Origin: an uncultured Megamonas sp.
Lineage (GTDB): Bacteria; Bacillota; Negativicutes; Selenomonadales; Selenomonadaceae
Assembly: GCA_900554895.1 (NCBI GenBank)
Contig: USIX01000026.1
Coordinates: 1 to 18,831 of the forward strand
Direction of reading: 5' to 3'
Length of the DNA: 18,831 nucleotides
Shown here: one piece after another, positions 6,929-14,272 of the stretch
How the letters are laid out: each line of letters begins with the position of its first letter
Position numbering within the stretch: the first letter of the stretch is position 1
Notes under the pieces: generated by a model
Told to the model about the DNA's origin: nothing
Databases searched by the model: none
What the model saw: the letters and a program-made list of their open reading frames with translations, nothing else
Position numbers and translations under genes: made by a program

Positions 6929-8353
6929 ATGTTTGAAGCTGTTAATTCATTTGTAACTTCGGTAAACGGCATTGTCTGGGGCTGGGGAATGATAATTTTA
7001 CTTTTAGGCACTCATATTTTCATGACGCTGCGAACGAAGGGCATTCAGCGCAGATTAATTCAGGGAATAAAATTATCTGTTACAAAGGATAAAGAAGCGG
7101 AAGGTGAGGTAAGCCAGTTTGGTGCATTGACTACGGCATTGGCGGCAACCATAGGCACGGGCAATATTATCGGTGTCGGCACGGCAGTCGCGCTTGGCGG
7201 TCCGGGTGCCGTTTTTTGGTGCTGGCTTACAGGTGTGTTCGGTATTGCAACAAAATACAGTGAAACACTTATATCTGTTAAATACCGCGTAAAAACGAAA
7301 GACGGCAGAATGCAGGGCGGAGCAATGTATGCCCTGGAACGTGGGCTGAATATGAAATGGCTTGCCGTATTGTTTGCTTTTTTCGGCGGCTTTGCCTCTT
7401 TTGGTATAGGCTGTGCTACGCAGGTGAATGCAATTGCTACCGTCTGCAGTGAAAATCTCGGTGTTCCGGCATGGATTGTGGGTATTATTATTGCCGTTTT
7501 GGTAGCTCTTGTAATTTTCGGAGGAATAAAATCCATTGCTTATGTATGTGAACGGCTTGTTCCGTTTATGGCGGCATTTTATGTACTCGGATGTATTGCG
7601 ATTTTAGTGATTAATGCCGATTTTATTATTCCGGCTATTGAAACGATAATTACGCTTGCATTCAACCCGGGTGCAGCAGCTGGCGGTCTTGTCGGTGGCG
7701 GTATTATGCAGGCTATGCATTTCGGGGTGGCGCGCGGTCTGTTCTCTAATGAATCTGGTATGGGGTCGGCTCCTATTGCGGCAGCGGCGGCACAGACAAG
7801 AAATTCCGTTCGTCAGGCTATGGTTTCAATGACAGGTGTTTTCTGGGATACGGTTATTGTATGTGCAATGACCGGTCTGGTTTTAGTATCTAGTATTATG
7901 AAAAATCCGGAAATCAATATGGGAGCAATTCGTGATGGCGGTGTGTTGACTACACTGGCTTTCGGACAGATACCGTATATCGGACCATTCATCCTCGTTG
8001 TAGGCATTATAACATTTGCTTTTTCCACGATTTTGGGCTGGTCTTATTATGGTGAAAGATGCGTGGAATATTTCGCCGGTAAAAAAATACTGACCGGGTA
8101 CAAAATAGCCTATCTCGCTGTAGCGGTGATAGCACCGATTGTATCATTAAATCTGGTATGGCTTATCGCTGATACTTTGAATGCAATGATGGCAATACCG
8201 AACCTTATTGCCGTACTGCTTCTGTCTCCGGTTATTGTAGCAGAAACAAAAAAATATATTGATAATATTGATGAAAAGGATACGGAAGCTATTCCTTATC
8301 TGGAGGATATTAGGAATAAAGAAGTTGTACCTACAGAGGAACTTGTAAAATAA
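6929..8353 (+). CDS. Alanine/glycine:cation symporter (AGCS) family transporter
   Basis: A 474-residue sodium-coupled amino acid symporter of the AGCS family (DagA, AlsT, YaaJ types), inner-membrane, importing alanine, glycine or possibly glutamine. Hydrophobic helices cover most of the length. The family signature is clear at about residues 74-105: ATIGTGNIIGVGTAVALGG then PGAVFWCWLTGVFGIATKYSE. GGAMYALERGL and a late GLFSNESGMGSAPIAAAAA are also typical. I choose ATG 6929, which has GGAGG 8 bases upstream; a longer frame from 6908 is less likely. It is a single-gene unit with its own palindrome, promoter and leader terminator, and is closed by a terminator at 8357-8412. The exact amino acid is not predictable from sequence alone. 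Confidence 0.92.
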   Translation: MFEAVNSFVTSVNGIVWGWGMIILLLGTHIFMTLRTKGIQRRLIQGIKLSVTKDKEAEGEVSQFGALTTALAATIGTGNIIGVGTAVALGGPGAVFWCWLTGVFGIATKYSETLISVKYRVKTKDGRMQGGAMYALERGLNMKWLAVLFAFFGGFASFGIGCATQVNAIATVCSENLGVPAWIVGIIIAVLVALVIFGGIKSIAYVCERLVPFMAAFYVLGCIAILVINADFIIPAIETIITLAFNPGAAAGGLVGGGIMQAMHFGVARGLFSNESGMGSAPIAAAAAQTRNSVRQAMVSMTGVFWDTVIVCAMTGLVLVSSIMKNPEINMGAIRDGGVLTTLAFGQIPYIGPFILVVGIITFAFSTILGWSYYGERCVEYFAGKKILTGYKIAYLAVAVIAPIVSLNLVWLIADTLNAMMAIPNLIAVLLLSPVIVAETKKYIDNIDEKDTEAIPYLEDIRNKEVVPTEELVK

Positions 8354-8356
8354 AAT

Positions 8357-8412
8357 AAAAAAACTGTACGCTAAAAGCAAGAGTAAATGAACATTCAGCG
8401 TACAGTTTTTTT
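8357..8412 (+). terminator. Terminator after the AGCS symporter
   Basis: AAAAAACTGTACGCT (8358-8372) pairs with AGCGTACAGTTTTTT (8396-8410) across a 23-base loop, and the T-run continues to 8412. The stem is long and perfect, though the loop is larger than usual. Confidence 0.85.
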
Positions 8413-8488
8413 GTGCCGATAAAAGGAAGTGGCATTATTATAAAAGAATACATAATATAGAAAAATATTCAGCAAAGGAGGTAAAAAC

Positions 8489-9772
8489 ATGTTGGATAAA
8501 AAAATAAAATGGGGAATAAGCATTATAACAGCGGCTTTTTTTCTCAGTGCATCAGTTTGTTTTTCTTTTATAGATACAGCAAATGCGGCACCGCCTTCAT
8601 TAAAGCAGGGGCAGATAAAACCACCGCCGCCGCGAAAAGCCGTAACAAGGCCTAGTATTAAACCGGTACCAAGACCGAGAATATCGAAACCGGTGTCAAG
8701 ACCGAATCGTGCCGTAAAACCGATGCCGCGACCGGCTAGACCTAATATTAAGCCGCGACCTGCAGGAAAACCGGGTAATGCAATAAAACCGATGCCCAGA
8801 CCGAGACCGGGCAGCAATATGAAGCCGGCATTAAAGCCTGCACGGCCAGCAATAAAACCGGGAAACAGTACCAAGCCGTTAAGACCGAATATAGCCAAAC
8901 CGCGCCCTGGCAGTAATGTAAAACCGCCCAAACAGGGAATAATAAGGCCGCCGCGTAAACCTGGGGAAAATATGCGGCCGCCGAGAGGAAATGCAGAAAA
9001 ACAAAGACCGCATCAGGGAGATAAAAGACCGATTTTTAGGCCAAAGCCAGACAGTGATAAAATCAAACCGCCAGCAGACCGGCCGGGTTTTCGTCCTGAC
9101 AGACACAGACCGCATAACGATAAATTCAGACCGATAAAAGATAAAAATCCGGCATTACGGCCAAATCATATTCGACCGCCAAAGCACGGCAAGCCACCAA
9201 GACCGCACCATAAATTCAAACTGCATGACAGATTTGTGCCGCTTCCTCCGCCGATATATCACAGAGCACCGCGCTGGCTGTTATTTTCCGGCAGTTTCAT
9301 TTATCCGTATCCGACAGCGGTAGTAAATCATGTTGTGATGGATTATTCGTATTTGAATACGGCAAGCGGTATTTATCTGGATAATTTTGTAAAGACGAAA
9401 TATATTGAAGGTGAATATGAAGGGCAAGATTATTATGCCGATTATTATATTGATAAAAATTCATTAGAGGTGGTTCAGTATAATCCGCCTGATTATATTA
9501 TCCGTGTAAATGAAGTATCATTTGATAATGAAAATACGGACAGCCCGTATATAACAACATGGGAATTTAAATATAATCTGGATTACCGCACCGTATATTT
9601 CCGCAATGTATACGACAGTTATCAGATAGACCCGAAAGACTGGACGTTTTTAAATGTACACAGTGATGAATACTATCTTCTGCCGACAGCCGAGATGGCA
9701 TTTTATCTAGCGTATAATTACCGTTTTTTTGATAATCAGCCGGATAGTTTCTATGATGTAGATACTTTATAA
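8489..9772 (+). CDS. Exported Pro/Arg/Lys-rich protein with tyrosine-rich C-terminal domain
   Basis: I do not recognise a named family. The 427-residue protein starts with a clear signal peptide (basic MLDKKIK, hydrophobic core, likely cleavage after ANA near residue 33). Residues about 35-245 form a low-complexity, strongly basic stretch rich in Pro, Arg and Lys, with loose repeats such as KPMPRP, RPGSN-x-KP and KPGN. Residues about 250-427 look folded: acidic, rich in Tyr and Asp, with YDYSYL-like and GQDYYADYYIDKN segments. It has no cysteine after the signal peptide and no visible membrane helix, lipobox or LPXTG anchor. ATG 8489 has a strong GGAGGT 6 bases upstream. It stands alone between two terminators. 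The basic region may bind polyanions such as cell wall or lipopolysaccharide, but that is inference. Confidence 0.8.
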   Translation: MLDKKIKWGISIITAAFFLSASVCFSFIDTANAAPPSLKQGQIKPPPPRKAVTRPSIKPVPRPRISKPVSRPNRAVKPMPRPARPNIKPRPAGKPGNAIKPMPRPRPGSNMKPALKPARPAIKPGNSTKPLRPNIAKPRPGSNVKPPKQGIIRPPRKPGENMRPPRGNAEKQRPHQGDKRPIFRPKPDSDKIKPPADRPGFRPDRHRPHNDKFRPIKDKNPALRPNHIRPPKHGKPPRPHHKFKLHDRFVPLPPPIYHRAPRWLLFSGSFIYPYPTAVVNHVVMDYSYLNTASGIYLDNFVKTKYIEGEYEGQDYYADYYIDKNSLEVVQYNPPDYIIRVNEVSFDNENTDSPYITTWEFKYNLDYRTVYFRNVYDSYQIDPKDWTFLNVHSDEYYLLPTAEMAFYLAYNYRFFDNQPDSFYDVDTL

Positions 9773-9776
9773 TATG

Positions 9777-9819
9777 AAAAAAACACCTGTTTTACAACTT
9801 AGTAAAGCAGGTGTTTTTT
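9777..9819. terminator. Bidirectional terminator between the Pro-rich protein gene and araD
   Basis: An A-run with AACACCTG pairs with CAGGTGTT and a T-run, extended by TTTAC/GTAAA around a 6-base loop. It separates two convergent genes and has T-tracts on both strands. Confidence 0.9.
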
Positions 9820-9832
9820 GTATGTTATTTAT

Positions 9833-10537
9833 TTATTTTTTCTTCTGGCCATAGTAAGCATTAGCACCGTGTTTGCGCAGATAGTGTTTGTCCAAAAGCT
9901 CCTGCTGCATCGGTGTAAGCTGCGGATTGATGGTTACGGCATGATAAGCCATGAATGCGACTTCTTCGAGCACTACAGCTTTTTTTACAGCTGCAACAGG
10001 GTCTTTTTCCCAAGTGAACGGACCGTGGGAATAAACGATTACGCCTGGAACGTCCATCATTTTTATACCACGCGTTTTAAATGTTTCCACGATAACGTTA
10101 CCCGTTTCAGCTTCATATGAACCGGCGATTTCATCTGGCGTCATAGCACGGGTGCAAGGAACGCCGCCGTAAAAATCGTCTGCATGTGTCGTGCCGAGAG
10201 CAGGAATATCGCGGCGCGCCTGTGCCCAGGAAGTTGCATAACGGGAATGTGTATGTACGACACCGCCGATGTCAGGACATGCCTGATAAATTTTGATGTG
10301 AGTATCTGTATCGGAAGACGGATTATAATCGCCTTCAACGACTTTTCCGGTATTGATATCAACAACTACCATATCTTCAGCTTTCATTGTGTCGTAATCA
10401 ACGCCAGATGGTTTAATAACCATTAAGCCTTTTTCACGGTCGATACCGGAAACATTGCCCCATGTAAATGTAACCATATGATATTTAGGAAGCATTAAAT
10501 TGGCTTCAAATACAACTTTTTTCAAATTTTCTAACAT
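9833..10537 (-). CDS. araD: L-ribulose-5-phosphate 4-epimerase
   Basis: A 234-residue class II aldolase-fold enzyme that interconverts L-ribulose 5-phosphate and D-xylulose 5-phosphate in L-arabinose or L-ascorbate-type catabolism. It resembles E. coli AraD over its length. The phosphate-binding and metal residues are in place: TWGNVS (25-30), SSD with Asp76 (74-76), the zinc ligands His95 and His97 in VHTHSR, Asp120 in [10 protein letters not shown], and His171 in SHGPF. The C-terminal [14 protein letters not shown] contains Tyr229. I choose ATG 10537 (MLENLKK), with AGGAG 8 bases upstream, over an upstream in-frame start at 10627. It stands alone with its own promoter; no arabinose kinase or isomerase gene is next to it. 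UlaF- or SgbE-type paralogue function is possible. Confidence 0.9.
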   Translation of the reverse strand: MLENLKKVVFEANLMLPKYHMVTFTWGNVSGIDREKGLMVIKPSGVDYDTMKAEDMVVVDINTGKVVEGDYNPSSDTDTHIKIYQACPDIGGVVHTHSRYATSWAQARRDIPALGTTHADDFYGGVPCTRAMTPDEIAGSYEAETGNVIVETFKTRGIKMMDVPGVIVYSHGPFTWEKDPVAAVKKAVVLEEVAFMAYHAVTINPQLTPMQQELLDKHYLRKHGANAYYGQKKK

Positions 10538-10587
10538 TCTAGCCACTCCTTTTTTCTGTCGAACAATTGAATAATTATCATCTAAAT

Positions 10588-10635
10588 ATATTATACAACT
10601 TTTTCGAAAAATGACAATATATATCATACAACTTT
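10588..10635. repeat. Two direct repeats at the araD promoter
   Basis: ATATTATACAACTTT at 10588-10602 and ATATCATACAACTTT at 10621-10635 differ at one of 15 bases and start 33 bases apart, close to three helical turns. One copy covers the -10 box and the other lies just upstream of the -35 box, an arrangement suitable for a repressor. Confidence 0.55.
10590..10617 (-). promoter_or_regulatory. Promoter of araD
   Basis: On the minus strand, TTGTCA (10612-10617) is followed after 16 bases by a perfect TATAAT (10590-10595), about 53 bases upstream of the araD start. A 15-base direct repeat overlaps the -10 box and recurs just upstream of the -35 box. Confidence 0.7.
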
Positions 10636-10670
10636 ATGGAGATTTTTAGCTAAAATATTTTAAGAAGACA

Positions 10671-10711
10671 AAAAAGCTTGACTTCATTTTATTCTGAAGT
10701 CAAGCTTTTAT
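10671..10711 (-). terminator. Terminator of the ptsH-ptsI unit
   Basis: AAAAGCTTGACTTC (10672-10685) pairs perfectly with GAAGTCAAGCTTTT (10696-10709) around a 10-base loop. On the minus strand it ends in a T-run. It follows the last gene of the unit by 2-3 bases. Confidence 0.92.
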
Positions 10712-10713
10712 TT

Positions 10714-11079
10714 TTAGCGCTCTAATTTATGTTCGAGCTCTTGTATTTTCTTTTTATGATGTTCAATGGCAAATTTTAAATGAGTTTGAACTTCATCGCT
10801 GTCAGCATCTTGTAAAGCCGTTTCCAGTTTTGCCAAGCGGTCTCTGATTTCCAGAAGTTCATTGCTTAAAATACTCGGTTCGTTTAAGCCGATACCGTAA
10901 ACAGTGCGAATGTCTTTCAGAACAATGTCCGCATAGCCCGGTTCGGAAGATACGTCTTCGAGATATTTGGCAAATTCATAAATAATTTCATATGAATTTC
11001 TACCTTCATTAAGCCATTTTAAAAGTGCCATTTTTATATTCTGCTGTTTTCCGTGGTCCGATGTTATTTTATCTTCCAT
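10714..11079 (-). CDS. Small coiled-coil protein of unknown function after ptsI
   Basis: I do not recognise this 121-residue protein. It is soluble and charged. The first part contains LLKWLNEGRNSYEIIYEFAKYL (about 19-40), and the last 45 residues look like a coiled coil (LLEIRDRLAKLETALQ, then HHKKKIQELEHKLER). No signal peptide or membrane segment is present. The start ATG 11079 lies 6 bases after the ptsI stop without a clear ribosome binding site, so translation is probably coupled to ptsI. The transcript ends at the terminator just after it. The position suggests a link to the phosphotransferase system, but no function can be stated. Confidence 0.75.
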   Translation of the reverse strand: MEDKITSDHGKQQNIKMALLKWLNEGRNSYEIIYEFAKYLEDVSSEPGYADIVLKDIRTVYGIGLNEPSILSNELLEIRDRLAKLETALQDADSDEVQTHLKFAIEHHKKKIQELEHKLER

Positions 11080-11085
11080 GGGAGA

Positions 11086-12792
11086 TTATAAGGCAGTCTG
11101 AAGATATTCTTTGATGGCGTTGCCGTCTTCCATTGTCATAACTGTATCGAGGGCAGCTTTTGCCTGTGCGGAAGTTATGGAGCGGATTTTTTCTTTAACG
11201 CGCGGAATGGAAGGAGCACTCATGGAAAGTTCATTAATGCCCATAGCCATCAAGATTGCAGCGGCATTAGGGTCGCTTGCCATTTCACCGCACATACCAA
11301 CCCAGATGTTGTTTGCACGGGCGGAATCAATAGTAAGTTTGATTAAGCGCAATACAGCCGGATTGAAGTGGTTGTAAAGATAACTTACGTTAGCATTTAC
11401 ACGGTCAACAGCCAGTGTGTACTGAACAAGGTCATTCGTACCGATGCTGAAGAAGTCAAGATATTTGGCAAGTACCGGAGTCATAACGGCAGCTGCCGGA
11501 GTTTCAACCATGATACCGATTTGAACTGTATCGGAGAACGGTTTTTCTTCGTGAGCAAGTTCAGCTTTTGCTTCTTCGATGATAGCGCGTACCTGTTTTA
11601 CTTCTTCTACGTTGATGACCATAGGAAGCATCATCGCAGCTTTGCCGTAAACGCCGGCGCGCAGAATTGCTTTAACCTGCGGCATGAATACTTCGCGGCG
11701 ATTTAAGCAGATACGGATAGCACGATAACCGAGGAACGGATTTTCTTCTTCCGGAATATTTAAATATGGAAGAGGTTTGTCTCCGCCGATATCCATAGTA
11801 CGGATAACACATAAATGACCCTGACATTTTTCAATGGCTTCTTTATATGCTTTGAACTGAGTTTCTTCATCAGGAATAGTGTCTCTGCCCATGAACAGGA
11901 ATTCAGAGCGGAACAGACCTACGCCTTTTGCTCCGAATTTCATAGCTGCTTCAACATCGAGATGCGTGCTGATATTAGCCATGAGTTCAACTTCCACGCC
12001 GTCTTTAGTAACGGTAGGCAGTTTGGAGAGCTGTGCGTAATGTTCTTTTAAACGGTTCTGCTCTTCTATTTTTACCTGATAAGAAGCGATTAATTCTTCG
12101 GTAGGGTTAACAAAGATTTCACCAGTATCACCATTTAAGATGACCTGCGCTCCACCTGGAATATCTTTGATTTTTTCGCCGAGGCCGGCAACTGTAGGGA
12201 TTGCTCTTGCTTTAGCGATAATTACGGCATGGCAGGTAGTACTGCCGTTGCCTAAGATTACGCCGGCAATTTTTTCTGTCGGAATGTTAGCGATAACGGA
12301 CGGTTCGATTTCTTCGCCGCATAAGATAACGGCTTCATCACCGACTGTTCTTTCAGCAAGACCTAATATGCGTCTTGTAACGCGTTTACCAACATCGCGG
12401 ATATCTACAGCGCGTTCACGGAAATAAGTATCATCCATCTGTTCGAAAATAGATGCGTTTTCTTCGGAAGCTTCAAGTACCGCTTTTGGAGCGCTGCCGC
12501 AATCGCCGAGTTTCATCAAGGAATTTTCTTCCATCATAGGGTCTTGTACCATCATGCGGTGAGCTTCCATGATACCGGCCTGTTCAAGCATTCCTTTTTC
12601 ACGCAGCGTTTTAATATTGGATTGGAGCACTTCAGCTGCATAAGCGATAGCTTCTCTTATTTTTGTTGCTTCTTCTTCAGGAGTTCCTGGAGTGTAAGCA
12701 TCAATAAAACTTTGTAAATCTTCATCAAGTGTCATTACTTTGGCAATGGAGATACCGGTAATAACACCTTTCCCTCTTAATTCGTACGGCAA
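11086..12792 (-). CDS. ptsI: Phosphoenolpyruvate-protein phosphotransferase (PTS enzyme I)
   Basis: Enzyme I takes phosphate from phosphoenolpyruvate and passes it to HPr to drive sugar uptake. With the start at TTG 12792 the protein has 568 residues, the normal size; GGGGGA lies 8 bases upstream, whereas the longer frame from 12816 would begin inside the purine-rich site. The phospho-accepting His188 lies in NGSTTCHAVIIAKA; the family usually has T-S-H, so the TCH variant is slightly unusual. Later motifs are standard: LFRSEFLFMGR, RTMDIGGDKPLPYL, ENPFLGYRAIR, GIMVETPAA, DFFSIGTNDLVQYTLAVDR, and the active-site cysteine in MCGEMASDP. It lies 40 bases after ptsH and 6 bases before a small unknown gene. 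Confidence 0.95.
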   Translation of the reverse strand: MPYELRGKGVITGISIAKVMTLDEDLQSFIDAYTPGTPEEEATKIREAIAYAAEVLQSNIKTLREKGMLEQAGIMEAHRMMVQDPMMEENSLMKLGDCGSAPKAVLEASEENASIFEQMDDTYFRERAVDIRDVGKRVTRRILGLAERTVGDEAVILCGEEIEPSVIANIPTEKIAGVILGNGSTTCHAVIIAKARAIPTVAGLGEKIKDIPGGAQVILNGDTGEIFVNPTEELIASYQVKIEEQNRLKEHYAQLSKLPTVTKDGVEVELMANISTHLDVEAAMKFGAKGVGLFRSEFLFMGRDTIPDEETQFKAYKEAIEKCQGHLCVIRTMDIGGDKPLPYLNIPEEENPFLGYRAIRICLNRREVFMPQVKAILRAGVYGKAAMMLPMVINVEEVKQVRAIIEEAKAELAHEEKPFSDTVQIGIMVETPAAAVMTPVLAKYLDFFSIGTNDLVQYTLAVDRVNANVSYLYNHFNPAVLRLIKLTIDSARANNIWVGMCGEMASDPNAAAILMAMGINELSMSAPSIPRVKEKIRSITSAQAKAALDTVMTMEDGNAIKEYLQTAL

Positions 12793-12832
12793 AGTACAAA
12801 TCCCCCTCTCTCTCAAAAAAAACGGCTAGAAA

Positions 12833-13096
12833 TTATTCTTCGCCGAATTTGTTTTTAATAAGACCTGTAAGAGCGTCTAAAGCTGCCTGTGCGTCTTCGC
12901 CTTCAGCGCTGATAGTGAGTTCTGTACCTTTAGTAAGACCAAGGCTCATAATCATGAGAATGCTTTTTGCGTCAACAGTTTTGCCTTTAGCGGAGATTTT
13001 GATTTTGGATTTGAATTTGTTTGCTTCCTGTACGAACATAGATGCAGGACGAGCATGCAGACCAGTTTTGTTTTCAATAATAAGTGTAGTTTCCAT
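12833..13096 (-). CDS. ptsH: Phosphocarrier protein HPr
   Basis: An 87-residue HPr. The catalytic His14 lies in the motif KTGLHARPAS (10-19). The regulatory serine Ser45 lies in DAKSILMIMSLG (42-53) and is followed by Ile-Leu-Met as in Gram-positive-type HPr phosphorylated by HprK, so a CcpA-style catabolite control role is likely besides phosphate transfer to EIIA proteins. Numbering is one lower than the classic His15/Ser46 because the N-terminus is one residue shorter. The ATG at 13096 has GAGGGG about 10 bases upstream. It is the first gene of ptsH-ptsI-small ORF on the minus strand. Confidence 0.96.
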   Translation of the reverse strand: METTLIIENKTGLHARPASMFVQEANKFKSKIKISAKGKTVDAKSILMIMSLGLTKGTELTISAEGEDAQAALDALTGLIKNKFGEE

Positions 13097-13172
13097 TTAA
13101 AATAAACCCCTCTCTTAATCTGTACAACATAATTTGATTTGGAAATATCGTTTGAAAATTATGTCTTTGTTA

Positions 13173-13201
13173 ATTATAACTAAAAATTGCACAAATGACT
13201 A
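13173..13201 (-). promoter_or_regulatory. Probable ptsH promoter overlapped by an inverted-repeat arm
   Basis: A perfect TATAAT on the minus strand (13173-13178) is preceded at 17 bases by TAGTCA (13196-13201), a four-of-six -35 match. One arm of a 17-bp inverted repeat fills the spacer between the boxes, which would suit a repressor site. Confidence 0.5.
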
Positions 13202-13270
13202 GAGGATTTTAGAAAAAAATAGATAATTTTCTAAAAAAAAGTTAATGTTGCCGCATTTGTGCAATTTTTA
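13181..13270. repeat. Nested inverted repeats between the AEC permease gene and ptsH
   Basis: TAAAAATTGCACAAATG (13181-13197) and CATTTGTGCAATTTTTA (13254-13270) are perfect 17-bp inverted copies separated by 56 bases. Inside them, TTTTAGAAAA (13207-13216) and TTTTCTAAAA (13227-13236) form a second perfect inverted pair. The outer arm overlaps the ptsH promoter. The gap between the genes (13097-13298) contains no protein gene. Confidence 0.65.
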
Positions 13271-13298
13271 ATAAATTTTATTAATAGTTACATCAATG

Positions 13299-14240
13299 TT
13301 AGGATAATAAAACCATATAGATTGGTATGGTAATTATAGACAAGAGCGTCGTTGCAGAAACGACAAGTGTGGCATATTCGGTATCAGTCTGATACAGGCT
13401 GGATAAAACGACGGTCTGTATCATGGCGGGAAGAGAGGCCATGATGACGAAAACTTTATACATGAGTTCCGGCATAGGAAAAATATGCGCTAAAATATAC
13501 ATGCTGAGCGGTGCTATAACAAAACGACCCAGACAGATGCCGGAAAGGCTCAAATCGAAACGGATATTCCTAAGTCCCATGGAATAAAGCGTAACACCGA
13601 TGAATATAAGAGCCAGCGGTGTAGTCAAATTGCCCATATACTGCGCCGTATCCATAAAAAATTTCGGCAGAGGAATATTGAATATCAAAATGACCAGTGA
13701 AGCGAGAAATCCCAAAATCGGCGGGGAAAATATACGTTTCAGCGTGGCGGCCGTAAACATATTTTTATAGGAAAACGTCGAAGAGTCGGATTGAATACAG
13801 GCATTGCCTAAAGTCCAGAAAAAAGTCGTGTTGGCAAAAAAGTATAAAAGTGTATAAGGAATGGCTTCTTCGCCGAATAGTGCCATAGTGACAGGCAGAC
13901 CGACGAAAATAGTGTTGGAAGTGGTAAAGCTGGACTGGAAAATGCCGCGACGCCCTTTTGGAGCCATGAAATGAGCTGCAAGACTACTTAAGATGAAGCA
14001 GATGGCAATGGAAATAAACGGTACGATAGAACCGGTTATTAAATGCAGCAGCTGGTCGTGACTGAAAGCGTGCGTGATGTTGTAAATGAAAAACAAGGGC
14101 AATGATACATAATTTACCAGTTTAGGCAAAATAGCTTTGTTTTGAGCATTTATCCAGCCGACTTTGGCTAGAACACAGCCGACAAGTCCCATTAAAATTA
14201 AGGTCAATACGCCGCTTATGGCGTGAAGTAAAGCATCCAA
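13299..14240 (-). CDS. AEC-family (auxin efflux carrier type) permease
   Basis: A 313-residue membrane protein of the AEC family, whose bacterial members are often annotated as malate or other organic-acid permeases. Ten or so hydrophobic segments are spread through the length, starting LLHAISGVLTLILMGLVGCVLAK. KAILPKLVNYVSLPLFFIYNI (about 34-54) and FVGLPVTMALFGEEAIPY in the middle are typical, and the family's late SLPAMIQTVVL (P-A-x-x) segment is present. The start is TTG 14240, with AGGGAG about 8 bases upstream. It lies 32 bases after the carboxypeptidase gene and is probably co-transcribed with it. The substrate cannot be deduced. Confidence 0.88.
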   Translation of the reverse strand: MDALLHAISGVLTLILMGLVGCVLAKVGWINAQNKAILPKLVNYVSLPLFFIYNITHAFSHDQLLHLITGSIVPFISIAICFILSSLAAHFMAPKGRRGIFQSSFTTSNTIFVGLPVTMALFGEEAIPYTLLYFFANTTFFWTLGNACIQSDSSTFSYKNMFTAATLKRIFSPPILGFLASLVILIFNIPLPKFFMDTAQYMGNLTTPLALIFIGVTLYSMGLRNIRFDLSLSGICLGRFVIAPLSMYILAHIFPMPELMYKVFVIMASLPAMIQTVVLSSLYQTDTEYATLVVSATTLLSIITIPIYMVLLS

Positions 14241-14272
14241 AGTATCATCTCCCTAAATATAAATAAATTCTA

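Noticed and set aside
8395..8931. A 178-codon open frame on the minus strand, rich in Gly, Leu and Phe
   Set aside because: It is the antisense image of the proline-rich repeat region of the exported protein, has no ribosome binding site, and begins in the terminator of the AGCS gene.
8620..9200. Repetitive sequence that might suggest a CRISPR array or tandem repeat element
   Set aside because: The repeats are short, degenerate codon patterns for Pro, Arg and Lys within one open frame, with no constant repeat length or unique spacers.
13268..13284. AT-only palindrome TTAATAAA-T-TTTATTAA
   Set aside because: It is composed only of A and T in an AT-rich gap, so chance occurrence is likely; it is not listed as a separate element.
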